Shown here: positions 7,915 through 16,584 of the stretch, one piece after another
Layout: every line of letters starts with the position of its first letter
Numbering within the stretch: the stretch's first letter is position 1
DNA from: F1-60-MAGs149 sp037133755
GTDB taxonomy: Bacteria > Actinomycetota > Thermoleophilia > Gaiellales > F1-60-MAGs149
Reading direction: 5' to 3'
Length of the DNA: 64,000 nucleotides
Assembly (NCBI GenBank): GCA_037133755.1
Contig: JBAXNN010000003.1
Location: 1 to 64,000, forward strand
Notes under the pieces: model-generated
Told to the model about the DNA's origin: nothing
What the model saw: only the letters and a program-made list of their open reading frames with translations
The model's database searches: none
Program-made: the position numbers and the translations under genes

Positions 7915-10425
7915 GTGGCCACACGTTCGCGATCGTCCAAACCTGCCCCGAAGAAGCCCGCCGCCAAGGCTGCGCCCAAGCGCAAGCCTGCTGCTCGAAA
8001 GCCTGCTGCGCGCAAGCCTGCCGCGCGCAGGAGCACGCAGCCGAGTCCGCTGCCGCGTCTTGTTGCCGGGCTCGGCCTCACGCTCCTCGGGCTCTTCCTC
8101 GCGCTGCTCCTCTGGGTCGGTGTCGATGGCTCGGCCGTTGGTGCGCAGCTGAAGGACGGCTCGCACGTCGCGTTCGGTGCCTTCGCGATCTTCCTGCCGG
8201 TGATCCTCGTCGGCTGTGGCGCGCTGATCCTGCAGAAGAACCTCAGCCCCGGCATGCGCCGTCGCCTTGCTGGCGTGCCGCTGATCCTGCTCGCGCTCCT
8301 GCTCGCGCTCTCGAACGACGAGACCAGCGGCAAGCTGTCGGAGAACGCAGGCGGTTTCGTCGGCGGCAACCTCCACAAGCTGCTCGGCTCGGCCGCGGGC
8401 GATGCCGGCGTGTTGCTGCTGATCGTCGCGCTCGCCGTCGCCGGCGTCGTCTTGCTCGCCGGCCAGAAGCTGAGCGTGCTGTGGCAGGCGTTCTGGGAGA
8501 CCATCGTCGACCTCTACACCGCGACCGTCGAGTGGCTCGACGATCGGTCGGCCCGCCGCGCCCTCGCCAAGGAAGAGGCAGAGCGCCAGGCCCTGATCGA
8601 GCATCGTGAGGCCAGCCGTACGCGCAAGGACCACGTGATGCCGCTGGCCGACGAGCCCGAAGAGATCGTCTACCCCGATCCGATCCATGAGGTCTGGGGC
8701 GACGAGTCTGCACAGGCCGAGGCCACGCAGGAGCCGACGTTCCCGCCGGCCGAGCCCACGCCCGTGCCCGTCGCCGCCGCCAAGGCGACGAAGGAGCCCA
8801 CGGCCGAGCCGTCGTGGGAGGAGCCTGTCGCCGACACGCCCGAGAGCGTCTTCGAAGACGACGAGAGCGGCGAGCCGACGATCAACCTCGCCCTGCCGGC
8901 CGTGCGCCGCCAGCACGAGGACTACAAGCTGCCCGACCCGAGCGTGCTCGGCCGCTCGCAGGCCGCTGAGGTCGAGCAGAGCACGCTCGACCGCATGGGC
9001 CAGTCGCTCGTCGAGGCCCTCGAGAGCTTCGGCGTGAAGAGCCGTGTGATCGGCACCGTGTCGGGTCCGCGCGTGACGCGCTACGAGATCCAGCTCGCCC
9101 CGGGCACGAAGGTCGGCAAGGTCTCGGCGCTCAAGGACGACCTCGCCTATGCGCTCGCCACGACCGACATCCGCATCCTCGCCCCGATCCCCGGCAAGCA
9201 GGCCGTCGGCGTCGAGGTTCCGAACACGACGCCGAACCTGGTGACGCTCGGCGATATTCAGGGCTCGTTCCCGGCCGGCTGCAGTCCGCTGACCGTCTGG
9301 CTCGGCAAGGACATCAGTGGCAATCACGTGCACGCCGACCTCGCCAAGATGCCGCACGTGCTGATCGCAGGCACCACCGGCTCCGGCAAGTCTGGCTCGC
9401 TCAACGCGATGCTCGTCTCGATCCTGCTGAACGCCACGCCGGACGAGGTCAAGATGATCCTGATCGACCCGAAGCGGGTCGAGCTGAACCACTACGAGGC
9501 GATCCCGCACCTGCTCACGCCCGTCGTGACGAACATGAAGAGCGCGGCCGCCGCCCTGATGAACGTGGTCGGCGAGATGGAGCGCCGCTACGAGAAGCTC
9601 GGCGCCGCCCGCAGCCGTAACATCGTCGAGTTCAACAAGGCGCGCATCGAGGGCGGACGCCCCGAGGACACGCTGCCGTACGTCCTCGTCGTGATCGACG
9701 AGCTCGCCGACCTGATGATGGTCGCGCCGGCCGAGGTCGAGGACTGCATCATCCGCCTCGCGCAGAAGTCGCGTGCCGTCGGCATCCACCTTGTGCTCGC
9801 CACGCAGCGCCCGTCGGTGGACGTCATCACCGGCATGATCAAGGCCAACGTGCCGAGCCGCATCGCGTTCGCCGTCTCGTCGATGACGGACTCGCGCGTG
9901 ATCCTCGACACGCCGGGCGCCGAGAGCCTGCTCGGCCAGGGTGACATGCTCTACCGCCCGATCGGCACGAGCCGCATCCAGCGCATCCAGGGCGCCTTCG
10001 TCGGCGAGGACGAGGTCGGCCTCGTCGTCGAGCAGTGTCGCAAGCAGGCCGAGCCCGAGTTCGAAGAGGGCTTCCTCGACATGCCGCAGACCGTCGCCGG
10101 TCCGAGCGGCTCGGGCGATGCGGACGACGATACCGATCCCGATTCCGACCCGCTGCTCGAAGACGCCCTGCGCGTGGTGTGCAACCACGACACGGCCTCC
10201 GTCTCGCTGCTGCAGCGTCGTCTGCGCGTCGGGTACACGCGCGCTGGCCGCCTGATCGACATGCTCGAGCGGCGCGGCGCGATCTCCGGCTACGAGGGCT
10301 CCAAGCCGCGCCAGGTGCTGATCAACGAGGGTGATATCCCGCGTCTGATGGCCGGCGGCGCAGGTGCCGCTCCGGCAGCGGTCATGGCGGACGATGACCC
10401 GCCGTGGTCTGACGACGACGTCTAA
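7915..10425 (+). CDS. ftsK: DNA translocase FtsK/SpoIIIE
   Basis: 836 residues. A lysine/alanine/proline-rich N-terminus (KPAARKPAARKPAAR) precedes four membrane helices (about 45-190) and an acidic proline-rich linker. The motor domain follows: Walker A GTTGSGKS near residue 486, Walker B VLVVIDELADLMM near 587, and the SpoIIIE/FtsK signature ATQRPSVDVITG. A C-terminal gamma winged helix lies at about 750-806 (VSLLQRRLRVGYTRAGRLID). It pumps chromosomal DNA through the division septum. The GTG start has an AGGGGAG-like site 13-19 bases upstream. The basic N-terminal tail resembles that on Ino1 at 50.8 kb. Confidence 0.96.
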   Translation: MATRSRSSKPAPKKPAAKAAPKRKPAARKPAARKPAARRSTQPSPLPRLVAGLGLTLLGLFLALLLWVGVDGSAVGAQLKDGSHVAFGAFAIFLPVILVGCGALILQKNLSPGMRRRLAGVPLILLALLLALSNDETSGKLSENAGGFVGGNLHKLLGSAAGDAGVLLLIVALAVAGVVLLAGQKLSVLWQAFWETIVDLYTATVEWLDDRSARRALAKEEAERQALIEHREASRTRKDHVMPLADEPEEIVYPDPIHEVWGDESAQAEATQEPTFPPAEPTPVPVAAAKATKEPTAEPSWEEPVADTPESVFEDDESGEPTINLALPAVRRQHEDYKLPDPSVLGRSQAAEVEQSTLDRMGQSLVEALESFGVKSRVIGTVSGPRVTRYEIQLAPGTKVGKVSALKDDLAYALATTDIRILAPIPGKQAVGVEVPNTTPNLVTLGDIQGSFPAGCSPLTVWLGKDISGNHVHADLAKMPHVLIAGTTGSGKSGSLNAMLVSILLNATPDEVKMILIDPKRVELNHYEAIPHLLTPVVTNMKSAAAALMNVVGEMERRYEKLGAARSRNIVEFNKARIEGGRPEDTLPYVLVVIDELADLMMVAPAEVEDCIIRLAQKSRAVGIHLVLATQRPSVDVITGMIKANVPSRIAFAVSSMTDSRVILDTPGAESLLGQGDMLYRPIGTSRIQRIQGAFVGEDEVGLVVEQCRKQAEPEFEEGFLDMPQTVAGPSGSGDADDDTDPDSDPLLEDALRVVCNHDTASVSLLQRRLRVGYTRAGRLIDMLERRGAISGYEGSKPRQVLINEGDIPRLMAGGAGAAPAAVMADDDPPWSDDDV

Positions 10426-10440
10426 CGCGAAAATGAGTGC

Positions 10441-10836
10441 ATGAGCTCGTTTCGCGCAAACCTCCAAAAGGCACCGGTCAAATCGTCGCGCCGGTTCTGG
10501 ATCGAGGCGATCGTGGTCGGGATCGTCGCCGAGGGCCTGCTCGCCGGCGTGCTGATGCTGCTCGGGAACCCGAGCGCGTTCGGGCCGCTCTTCGTCTTCG
10601 TGATCGCAGCCGTGCTCGGCTGGCGCTACGGATCGCTGCGCGGCGCCGTGGCAACGGTCGTGCCGATCGGCCTGTTTATCGTTGCCGAAGTGGTCCGCGA
10701 GGCGCTCGGCGGGACGGGGGGAGCGGGGGCGGTGCAGACGATTGTGATCGGCGTGGCCGCCGCGTTGATGATCGGCTTCGTCGCGCTTTTCACGGGGGCG
10801 ATCCGCAAGCGCTACCGCCCGCTGCCGACCGCGTAG
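10441..10836 (+). CDS. Four-helix membrane protein, unknown function
   Basis: 131 residues: a basic N-terminus (residues 1-20), then four hydrophobic helices at about 22-42, 46-60, 65-85 and 98-118, ending in a basic RKRYRPLPTA. It starts 15 bases after the ftsK stop, so it is probably in the same transcript. There are no motifs that give a function. Confidence 0.7.
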   Translation: MSSFRANLQKAPVKSSRRFWIEAIVVGIVAEGLLAGVLMLLGNPSAFGPLFVFVIAAVLGWRYGSLRGAVATVVPIGLFIVAEVVREALGGTGGAGAVQTIVIGVAAALMIGFVALFTGAIRKRYRPLPTA

Positions 10837-10872
10837 ATCCCGCGAGCTAGAGCAGGGCTACACTTCGCGCCA

Positions 10873-13263
10873 ATGGCGCTTGCCGAGCAGCACCAGCCGT
10901 CCACGGGCGGCTTCACCACGTCGTCCAAGGTACTGGCCGACGGCTGGCGTCGGCTCGGGCGCATCGCCACCTTCGTCGCGCTGCTCGGCGCGCCCAGCGT
11001 GTTCCTGTGGGCGTACATCGCCAAGGACTGGGGCTTCCTCTGGAGCCTGCTCTTCACGATCGGCGCCGTCGCCGTCGTGCGCGGCCTGATCGACGTGATC
11101 CTGCGCAAGTTCGTGCCGTGGCCGACGCTCTACGGCGACGACTCGGAGAAGCGCCGCGAGGCCGACGCGCTCGACCGCAAGCGCTGGTGGTTCTGGTCCC
11201 GCAAGTTCCGGTTCGCGATCTGGGCGGTCGTGATCATCACGATTCTCTACGGCGTCCGGCTGATCACCGCCGATGCCGGCGAGACGATCACCTGGCTCAA
11301 CACGTTCACGTGGATCCTTGACGGACTGCTCGGCGTGCTCTCGAATCCGCAGGCGCTGATCCAGGTGGCCTTCGTGTTCTTCCTCTTCATCGCGAACTTC
11401 GCGATCCTCTTCGGCCCGCTACTCGGCATGGGCATCACGCAGATCAAGGGCTTCGAGCCCGGTGACGCGGACTGGGGCGTCAAGCTCGACGACGTCCGCG
11501 GCCAGGCCGAGCCGAAAGAAGAGGTGCGCCGTGTCGTGAGCCTCTGGCAGTCCGGCGAGGCCTTCGAGCAGGCGGGTGGCAAGCGCGAGCGCGGCCTGCT
11601 CTTCCTCGGCGCGCCGGGCACCGGCAAGACGATGCTCGCCAAGGCGATCGCGACGGGCTTCAACTCGCCGTTCATCTCGATCCCCGGCTCGGGCTTCGCC
11701 AGCACCTTCATCGGCATCGACGCCGTGCTCGTGCGGTACCTGATGTGGAAGGCCAAGCGCATGGCGCGCAAGTGGGGCGGCCAGTGCATCGTCTTCATCG
11801 ACGAGATCGACGCCGTCGGCATGCGCCGTGCGTCGCTCGGGACCGGTGGCATTGGCGGCGCAACGGGCTCCCGTCCGCTTGCGTTCGAAGACGTCTTCGA
11901 CGTTTCCGGCGACACGATTCTCGAGTCGATCGCGTGGCGCGAGCAGCGCTTCGCCGAGCGCGACCCCGGCCCGGCCATCCAGCCGAACGCACTGACGCGC
12001 ACCTACAACCGCGCGGTCAACTTCATGGTTCCCGGCGGCATGGGTGGCGGTGGCTCGCTCGCCCTCAACCAGATTCTCGTGTCGATGGACGGCCTCGGCT
12101 CGCCGCCGTTTGGCAAGCGCTTCATGGCCAACCGCGTCAACAACCTGCTCGACGCGGTGTACATCATCCCGCGCCGCATCGGCAAACTCTCGCTGCGCAT
12201 TCCCAAGCCGAAGCCGGCCAACGAGCAGATCTACTTCATCGGCGCCTGCAACGTCCCGATCGAGGTGCTCGACCCGGCTCTCACGCGCCCCGGCCGCATG
12301 GGCCGCCACGTCTGGTTCCGCACGCCCACCAAGCAGGACCGCATGGACGTGTTCGACCTCTACCTCGGCAAGGTCTCGCACGAGCCCGATCTCGACACGC
12401 CCAAGCGCCGCGATGAGCTCGCGCGCATCACCAACGGCTACTCGCCCGCGATGATCGAGCAGGTCTGCTCGATGGCTTTGACGCTTGCGCACAACGAAAA
12501 CCGTGAGCGCTTCGGCTGGACCGACATCGTCAACTCGCTCACCACCGTCGAGTCCGGCACCGCCGTCGGCATCGAGTACGTGCCCGAGGAGACGCGCGCC
12601 GTCGCGATCCACGAGGCCGGCCACGCCGTCTGCGCGCACGTCTACATGAAGAGCGCCGAGTCCACGCGCCTGTCGATCAAGATGCGCGGCGGCTCGCTCG
12701 GGCACCACCAGGCGCTCGAGACCGAGGAGCGGTTCTCCTCGTGGCGCCACGAAGAGGTCGCGCGGCTGATCTGGACGCTCGGCGCCATGGCCGCTGAGCA
12801 CGTGTTCTACGGCGAGAACTCGCGCGGCGTCGCCGGCGACGTGATGAGCGCCACCTCGCGCGCGGCCTGGATGGTCGGCATGTGCGCGATGGGTCCGGCG
12901 CCGATCGAGCTCGGCCGCGCGTACGACACGGCCACGGCAGAGGAGGAGGCCCGCAAGGAGGTCGCCGACAAGTTCCGCAAGATCGGCAACACCATCATGA
13001 ACGGCTCGCGCACGCCCGACTCGATCCTCAACGTGCTCAGCGACAAGCACGCCCGCGAGGAGGCAGCCGAGCTGATCGGCCAGGCGTACCTCGCCGCGTA
13101 CCACCTCGTGCTCGCCAACAAGGAGGGCGTGGAGAAGGTCGCCGACGTCCTCGTCGAGCGCCGCGAGATGCACGGCGACGAGGTGATCGAGCTGCTCGAC
13201 AGCATTCACCTCAGGATCCCCGAGGTCGACCTGACGCAGGAGGCGACGTGGCCGAGGATCTAA
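10873..13263 (+). CDS. Divergent FtsH-like AAA+ membrane metalloprotease
   Basis: 796 residues, against about 650 for ordinary FtsH. Hydrophobic helices occupy about 30-190. The AAA domain has Walker A GAPGTGKT (about 247), Walker B IVFIDEID (about 307) and an arginine-finger region TRPGRMGR. The peptidase M41 domain has zinc motif HEAGH (about 580) and a downstream acidic ligand in GVAGDVMSATSRA. Two features are unusual. The pore loop reads FIG rather than FVG, and about 100 extra residues, rich in glycine and aromatics, sit between Walker B and the arginine finger. It probably degrades or extracts membrane proteins. TACACT at 10859-10864, 8 bases before ATG, suggests a leaderless mRNA. Confidence 0.88.
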   Translation: MALAEQHQPSTGGFTTSSKVLADGWRRLGRIATFVALLGAPSVFLWAYIAKDWGFLWSLLFTIGAVAVVRGLIDVILRKFVPWPTLYGDDSEKRREADALDRKRWWFWSRKFRFAIWAVVIITILYGVRLITADAGETITWLNTFTWILDGLLGVLSNPQALIQVAFVFFLFIANFAILFGPLLGMGITQIKGFEPGDADWGVKLDDVRGQAEPKEEVRRVVSLWQSGEAFEQAGGKRERGLLFLGAPGTGKTMLAKAIATGFNSPFISIPGSGFASTFIGIDAVLVRYLMWKAKRMARKWGGQCIVFIDEIDAVGMRRASLGTGGIGGATGSRPLAFEDVFDVSGDTILESIAWREQRFAERDPGPAIQPNALTRTYNRAVNFMVPGGMGGGGSLALNQILVSMDGLGSPPFGKRFMANRVNNLLDAVYIIPRRIGKLSLRIPKPKPANEQIYFIGACNVPIEVLDPALTRPGRMGRHVWFRTPTKQDRMDVFDLYLGKVSHEPDLDTPKRRDELARITNGYSPAMIEQVCSMALTLAHNENRERFGWTDIVNSLTTVESGTAVGIEYVPEETRAVAIHEAGHAVCAHVYMKSAESTRLSIKMRGGSLGHHQALETEERFSSWRHEEVARLIWTLGAMAAEHVFYGENSRGVAGDVMSATSRAAWMVGMCAMGPAPIELGRAYDTATAEEEARKEVADKFRKIGNTIMNGSRTPDSILNVLSDKHAREEAAELIGQAYLAAYHLVLANKEGVEKVADVLVERREMHGDEVIELLDSIHLRIPEVDLTQEATWPRI

Positions 13264-14096
13264 CGCCCCAGCCGCCCGCCGTCGACGTCGAGTCGTGGAC
13301 GCCTGCGCCGACGCACCATCACGCCGACGAGCCGATCGTCGAGCACGTCGCGGTGCGCCAGCGCTCGTACGGGGGACGCTTCGCGATCGCCTACGGCCTG
13401 CTGGGCATCGTCGCCGGCTTCGCGATCGCGGCGATCGTGATCACCTCCCAGCTGTCGTCGCCCGAGCCGCCCGCGCAGTGGTCGGCCTGGCAGCCGCAGC
13501 CCGGCTCGTCGACCGCGGTGGCCACCGAGATCGCCGACCACGTCGCACCGACCTACCGCCTGCCGAACGGCAAGGAGCTCGTCGCCATCACCGCCTCGGT
13601 GCCGGAGTTCCAGGGCGTGCAGCTCGCGGCCGTCGCGGTGCAGCCGGAGAAGGGTGCTGTTGACCAGAACATCCGCGTGGTCGACGCCGCCAAGACGATC
13701 CAGTACCAGCTGTGCGGGCTGGGCAAGCAATGCGCAATTGCGTCGGGCAAGCCGAGTGCCGAGCGGGAGTGGCTGCTGCGGCGCGAGGCACTCGAACTCG
13801 CGCTCTACACCTTCGCCTACGACCCCGACGTCGACACGGTGCTGGCCTTCCTGCCGCCGCCGCCCGGCAAGAGCCCTGACATCACGATGTTCTTCGAAAA
13901 GGCGAACTATGCGAAGGAGCTGTCGCAGCCCCTCACCGCGACGATCCCCGCCACGGTCCCCGGCCTCAAGACGATCCCCACCGCAGAGGGCGAAGCGATC
14001 GATGCGCTCACCGCGCCGCAGCGCTACGGCTTCGAGGTGCAGCAGCTGCAGGACGGCTCGCCCGTGATCGTGCTCGACGCCGTCTCGCCCAAGTGA
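13248..14096 (+). CDS. Single-pass membrane protein, unknown extracytoplasmic domain
   Basis: 282 residues. A cytoplasmic proline/histidine-rich N-terminus (residues 1-45) is followed by one membrane helix at about 46-70 (FAIAYGLLGIVAGFAIAAIV) and an extracytoplasmic domain of about 210 residues with an isolated cysteine pair (LCGLGKQCA). The start is the GTG at 13248, 16 bases inside the FtsH-like gene, preceded by a strong CAGGAGG at 13238-13244. Coupling to the protease suggests a partner or adaptor for it, which is inference. Confidence 0.7.
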   Translation: MAEDLTPQPPAVDVESWTPAPTHHHADEPIVEHVAVRQRSYGGRFAIAYGLLGIVAGFAIAAIVITSQLSSPEPPAQWSAWQPQPGSSTAVATEIADHVAPTYRLPNGKELVAITASVPEFQGVQLAAVAVQPEKGAVDQNIRVVDAAKTIQYQLCGLGKQCAIASGKPSAEREWLLRREALELALYTFAYDPDVDTVLAFLPPPPGKSPDITMFFEKANYAKELSQPLTATIPATVPGLKTIPTAEGEAIDALTAPQRYGFEVQQLQDGSPVIVLDAVSPK

Positions 14097-14431
14097 CGCC
14101 CGGAACGGCAGCCGAGCGCCTGCGCGCTGCCGCCGACCACCTCAACGCGCGCGGCCTCTACGACCGTCCGATCGACCCGCGCCGCGTTCGCGTGGTGCAC
14201 GCGCCGTGGTTCTTCCGGATGCCGCAGATGCGCCGCTTCGACGGCTACGCGCTGCCCGAGTGCATCCTGATCCGGCGTCCGCTCGCTGAGGTCTCCGACG
14301 AGCTCCTGCGCCACGAGCTCTGCCATGTCTGGCAGATGCGCCATCGCGGGCCGCTGATGCCGCTCTCGTACGCGGTCAAGGGGTACTGGGACAACCCCTA
14401 CGAGCGCGAGGCGCGCTGGGCGTCTCGTTGA
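14093..14431 (+). CDS. Small protein with metallopeptidase-like HELCH motif
   Basis: A 112-residue soluble basic protein. The stretch LRHELCHVWQMRHRGPL contains HExxH at about residue 77, resembling the zinc site of small gluzincin/SprT-like or DUF4157-like domains. It probably binds a metal; a peptidase role is unproven because the third ligand is unclear. The GTG start overlaps the preceding stop (GTGA), so it is coupled to the membrane protein and FtsH-like gene. Its stop codon touches the palindrome array that follows. Confidence 0.65.
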   Translation: MTPGTAAERLRAAADHLNARGLYDRPIDPRRVRVVHAPWFFRMPQMRRFDGYALPECILIRRPLAEVSDELLRHELCHVWQMRHRGPLMPLSYAVKGYWDNPYEREARWASR

Positions 14432-14499
14432 CGGTCATTCTGGGGCCGGCCCCAGAATGACCGTTGTTTGGTCATCTTGGGGCCGGCCCCAGAATGACC
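14431..14499. repeat. Two 30-bp palindromes in tandem, 37-bp period
   Basis: The first copy (core 14433-14462) is a perfect palindrome, extending to 34 bp at 14431-14464; its left arm is GGTCATTCTGGGGCC. The second (14470-14499) has the same right arm, and its left arm differs only by a CT/TC swap. They are separated by 7 bases (GTTGTTT). The array sits between a coupled gene set and uppP. It would form very stable hairpins in RNA and could end transcription, but there is no U-run. Confidence 0.9.
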
Positions 14500-14545
14500 G
14501 CCACGCGTGTGATGGCACGTGGAGAGCGTCTGCCATAGTGACCAC

Positions 14546-15364
14546 GTGAGCTGGTTCGAAGCGATTCTGCTCGGCATCGTGCAGGGACTCACGGAGTTCC
14601 TGCCGATCTCGTCGACGGCGCACGTGCGCATCGTGCCCGCGCTGCTCGGGCAGCCGGATCCCGGCGCGGCGTTCAGCGCGGTCATCCAGCTCGGCACGAT
14701 GGCCGCGGTGCTCATCTACTTCCGCAGCGACATCGCGCGGATCACCGTCGCGTTCCTGAAGGGACTGCGCCACCGCGAACTGCGGCGCACGCCCGACAGC
14801 CTGATGGGGTGGTACGTGATCGTCGGCACCGTGCCCGTCGTGATCTTCGGGTTCGCCTTTCGCCACCAGATCTCCGGCGGTGCGCGCTCGCTGCTCCTGA
14901 TCTCGACCGTGCTGGTCATTGGCGGCATCCTGATGCTCGCCGTCGATCGCGTCGCCGTCCTGCAGCGCGGTACCGACAGCGTGACCTGGCGCGACGGCAT
15001 CATCATCGGCCTCTGCCAGGCGCTCGCGCTTGTGCCGGGCGTCTCGCGCTCGGGCGCCACGATCGTCGGCGGTCTCGTGCTCGGCTTCAATCGCGAGTCC
15101 GCGGCGCGGTTCTCGTTCCTGCTCAGCATCCCCGCCGTCGTGCTCAGCGGCCTGTTCGAGCTGAAGGACGTGGGGGATGGCAGCAACAACGCGCCGATCC
15201 TCGCCACGGCGATCGCGACGGTCTTCGCCTTCATCGTCGGCTACGCCGCGATCGCGTTCCTGCTGCGCTACCTCGCACGCCACACGCTGACGATATTCGG
15301 CGTCTACCGCGTCGTCGTCGGGCTGATCATTCTCGGTCTCGTTCTGACCGACACGATCAGCTAG
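14546..15364 (+). CDS. uppP: Undecaprenyl-diphosphate phosphatase
   Basis: A 272-residue polytopic membrane protein of the BacA/UppP family. It recycles the undecaprenyl lipid carrier by hydrolysing undecaprenyl diphosphate on the membrane, for peptidoglycan and other wall polymers. Family motifs are clear: QGLTEFLPISSTAH near the N-terminus (usually STGH, here STAH) and PGVSRSGATIVGG around residue 160. The length is normal. The GTG start follows CATAGT (14534-14539) by 6 bases with no ribosome-binding site. Confidence 0.95.
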   Translation: MSWFEAILLGIVQGLTEFLPISSTAHVRIVPALLGQPDPGAAFSAVIQLGTMAAVLIYFRSDIARITVAFLKGLRHRELRRTPDSLMGWYVIVGTVPVVIFGFAFRHQISGGARSLLLISTVLVIGGILMLAVDRVAVLQRGTDSVTWRDGIIIGLCQALALVPGVSRSGATIVGGLVLGFNRESAARFSFLLSIPAVVLSGLFELKDVGDGSNNAPILATAIATVFAFIVGYAAIAFLLRYLARHTLTIFGVYRVVVGLIILGLVLTDTIS

Positions 15365-15404
15365 TCACACTCGACCGCGACGGGCGCGCGCAGTAGCATC
15401 GGGC

Positions 15405-16553
15405 ATGCGCTCGATCGCTCGTGGACTGCTGGGAGTCGTTGCGTTCGTGCTGCTCGCCTGCGCTGCGTCGCCCGCGTTGGCCCACGGCCTGGCCGACGAT
15501 GCGCCCTTGGCGACACCGCCGAAGCCGGCCCCGCCGCGCAAGGCGATCAACCTGACGATCTCGACGAGCGGCGACATTCTGATCCACAAGGCGCTCTGGG
15601 AGCACGCACTCGATTACGGCGGCGGCACGACGTACAACTTCCGGCCGCTGTTTCGCCAGGTACGTCCGTACATCGCGGGCGCGGATCTCGCGCTCTGTCA
15701 TCTCGAGACACCGCTCATGCAGGGCGATCCCGTGGGCTTCCCCGTCTTCCGCACGCCACCCGCACTGGCACGCGCGATCAAGGCGACGGGGTGGGACGTC
15801 TGCACGACGGCGTCGAACCACACGCTCGACCACGGCCAGGAGGGCATCAACAGCACCATCGCCGCACTGCGGCGAAGCGGCGTGCGGGCCACCGGCTCCG
15901 CGCGCAGCTTCGGTGAGTCGCGGCGCATCCCGATCCTGAAGGCCAAGGGCGTGAAGGTCGCGTTTCTGGGCTACACGCAACTGCTCAACGGGCAGACGGC
16001 ACCGCATCCGTGGAGCGTCAACATGGCCGAACCCGAGGCGATCATCGCCGATGCCAAGCGCGCTCGCCGCCGCGGGGCGAAGGTCGTGATCGTCAACATC
16101 CACTGGGGCGTCGAGTTCGCTCGCGAGCCCAGCGCCGAACAGATGGCGCTCGCCACCCGACTGGCTCGCTCATCCGCAATCACCGCGGTTGTCGGCGAGC
16201 ACGCGCACGTCGTGCAGCCGATTCGCCGCGTCGGCGGCAAGCTCGTCGTGTTCGGCCAGGGCAACCTGATCGCCAACCAGGGCAGCTACGCCGACCTGGC
16301 GCCCGAGTCGCGTGACGGCATCGTCTCGCTCCTGCGCATCCGCATCAGCAAGCAGGGCAAGGACCAGCTGCGCCGCGTGGACTACGTGCCCGTGTTCGTG
16401 AGCGAGGACGACTTCACCGTGCTGCCGGTCGGTCGGCTGCTGCGCCAGCAGAAAGACGCGGCATCACCGCTCCTGGAGACCTCGTGGCAGCGAACGCTCG
16501 GGACCATCGGTCGCGGACGAGCCTACGGGCCGTGGAGTCGCCCGAAGCCGTAA
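15405..16553 (+). CDS. CapA-family secreted metallophosphatase-like protein
   Basis: 382 residues with a signal peptide (residues 1-26, ...CAASPALA). The PGA_cap/CapA domain starts at about residue 48 with TISTSGDILIHKALW. It continues with LCHLETPL, TASNHTLDHGQEGI, VVIVNIHWGVEF, VVGEHAHVVQP and VVFGQGNLIANQ. These are the metal-binding Asp/Asn/His blocks of the calcineurin-like fold used by CapA/PgsA proteins in capsule (poly-gamma-glutamate) metabolism. No capBC genes are nearby, so the substrate is open. TAGCAT at 15394-15399 lies 5 bases before the ATG. Confidence 0.88.
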   Translation: MRSIARGLLGVVAFVLLACAASPALAHGLADDAPLATPPKPAPPRKAINLTISTSGDILIHKALWEHALDYGGGTTYNFRPLFRQVRPYIAGADLALCHLETPLMQGDPVGFPVFRTPPALARAIKATGWDVCTTASNHTLDHGQEGINSTIAALRRSGVRATGSARSFGESRRIPILKAKGVKVAFLGYTQLLNGQTAPHPWSVNMAEPEAIIADAKRARRRGAKVVIVNIHWGVEFAREPSAEQMALATRLARSSAITAVVGEHAHVVQPIRRVGGKLVVFGQGNLIANQGSYADLAPESRDGIVSLLRIRISKQGKDQLRRVDYVPVFVSEDDFTVLPVGRLLRQQKDAASPLLETSWQRTLGTIGRGRAYGPWSRPKP

Positions 16554-16584
16554 CGGCGCGGCGCGACTCTGGCACGCTTCCGTC

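Noticed and set aside
7783..10467. Very long minus-strand open frame opposite ftsK
   Set aside because: Product is His/Asp/Arg-rich without any domain; the plus strand encodes an unmistakable FtsK.
14431..14499. Ordinary intrinsic terminator only
   Set aside because: Hairpin strength fits, but the constant 37-bp period, repeated elsewhere with other sequences, and the lack of U-runs need a further explanation.
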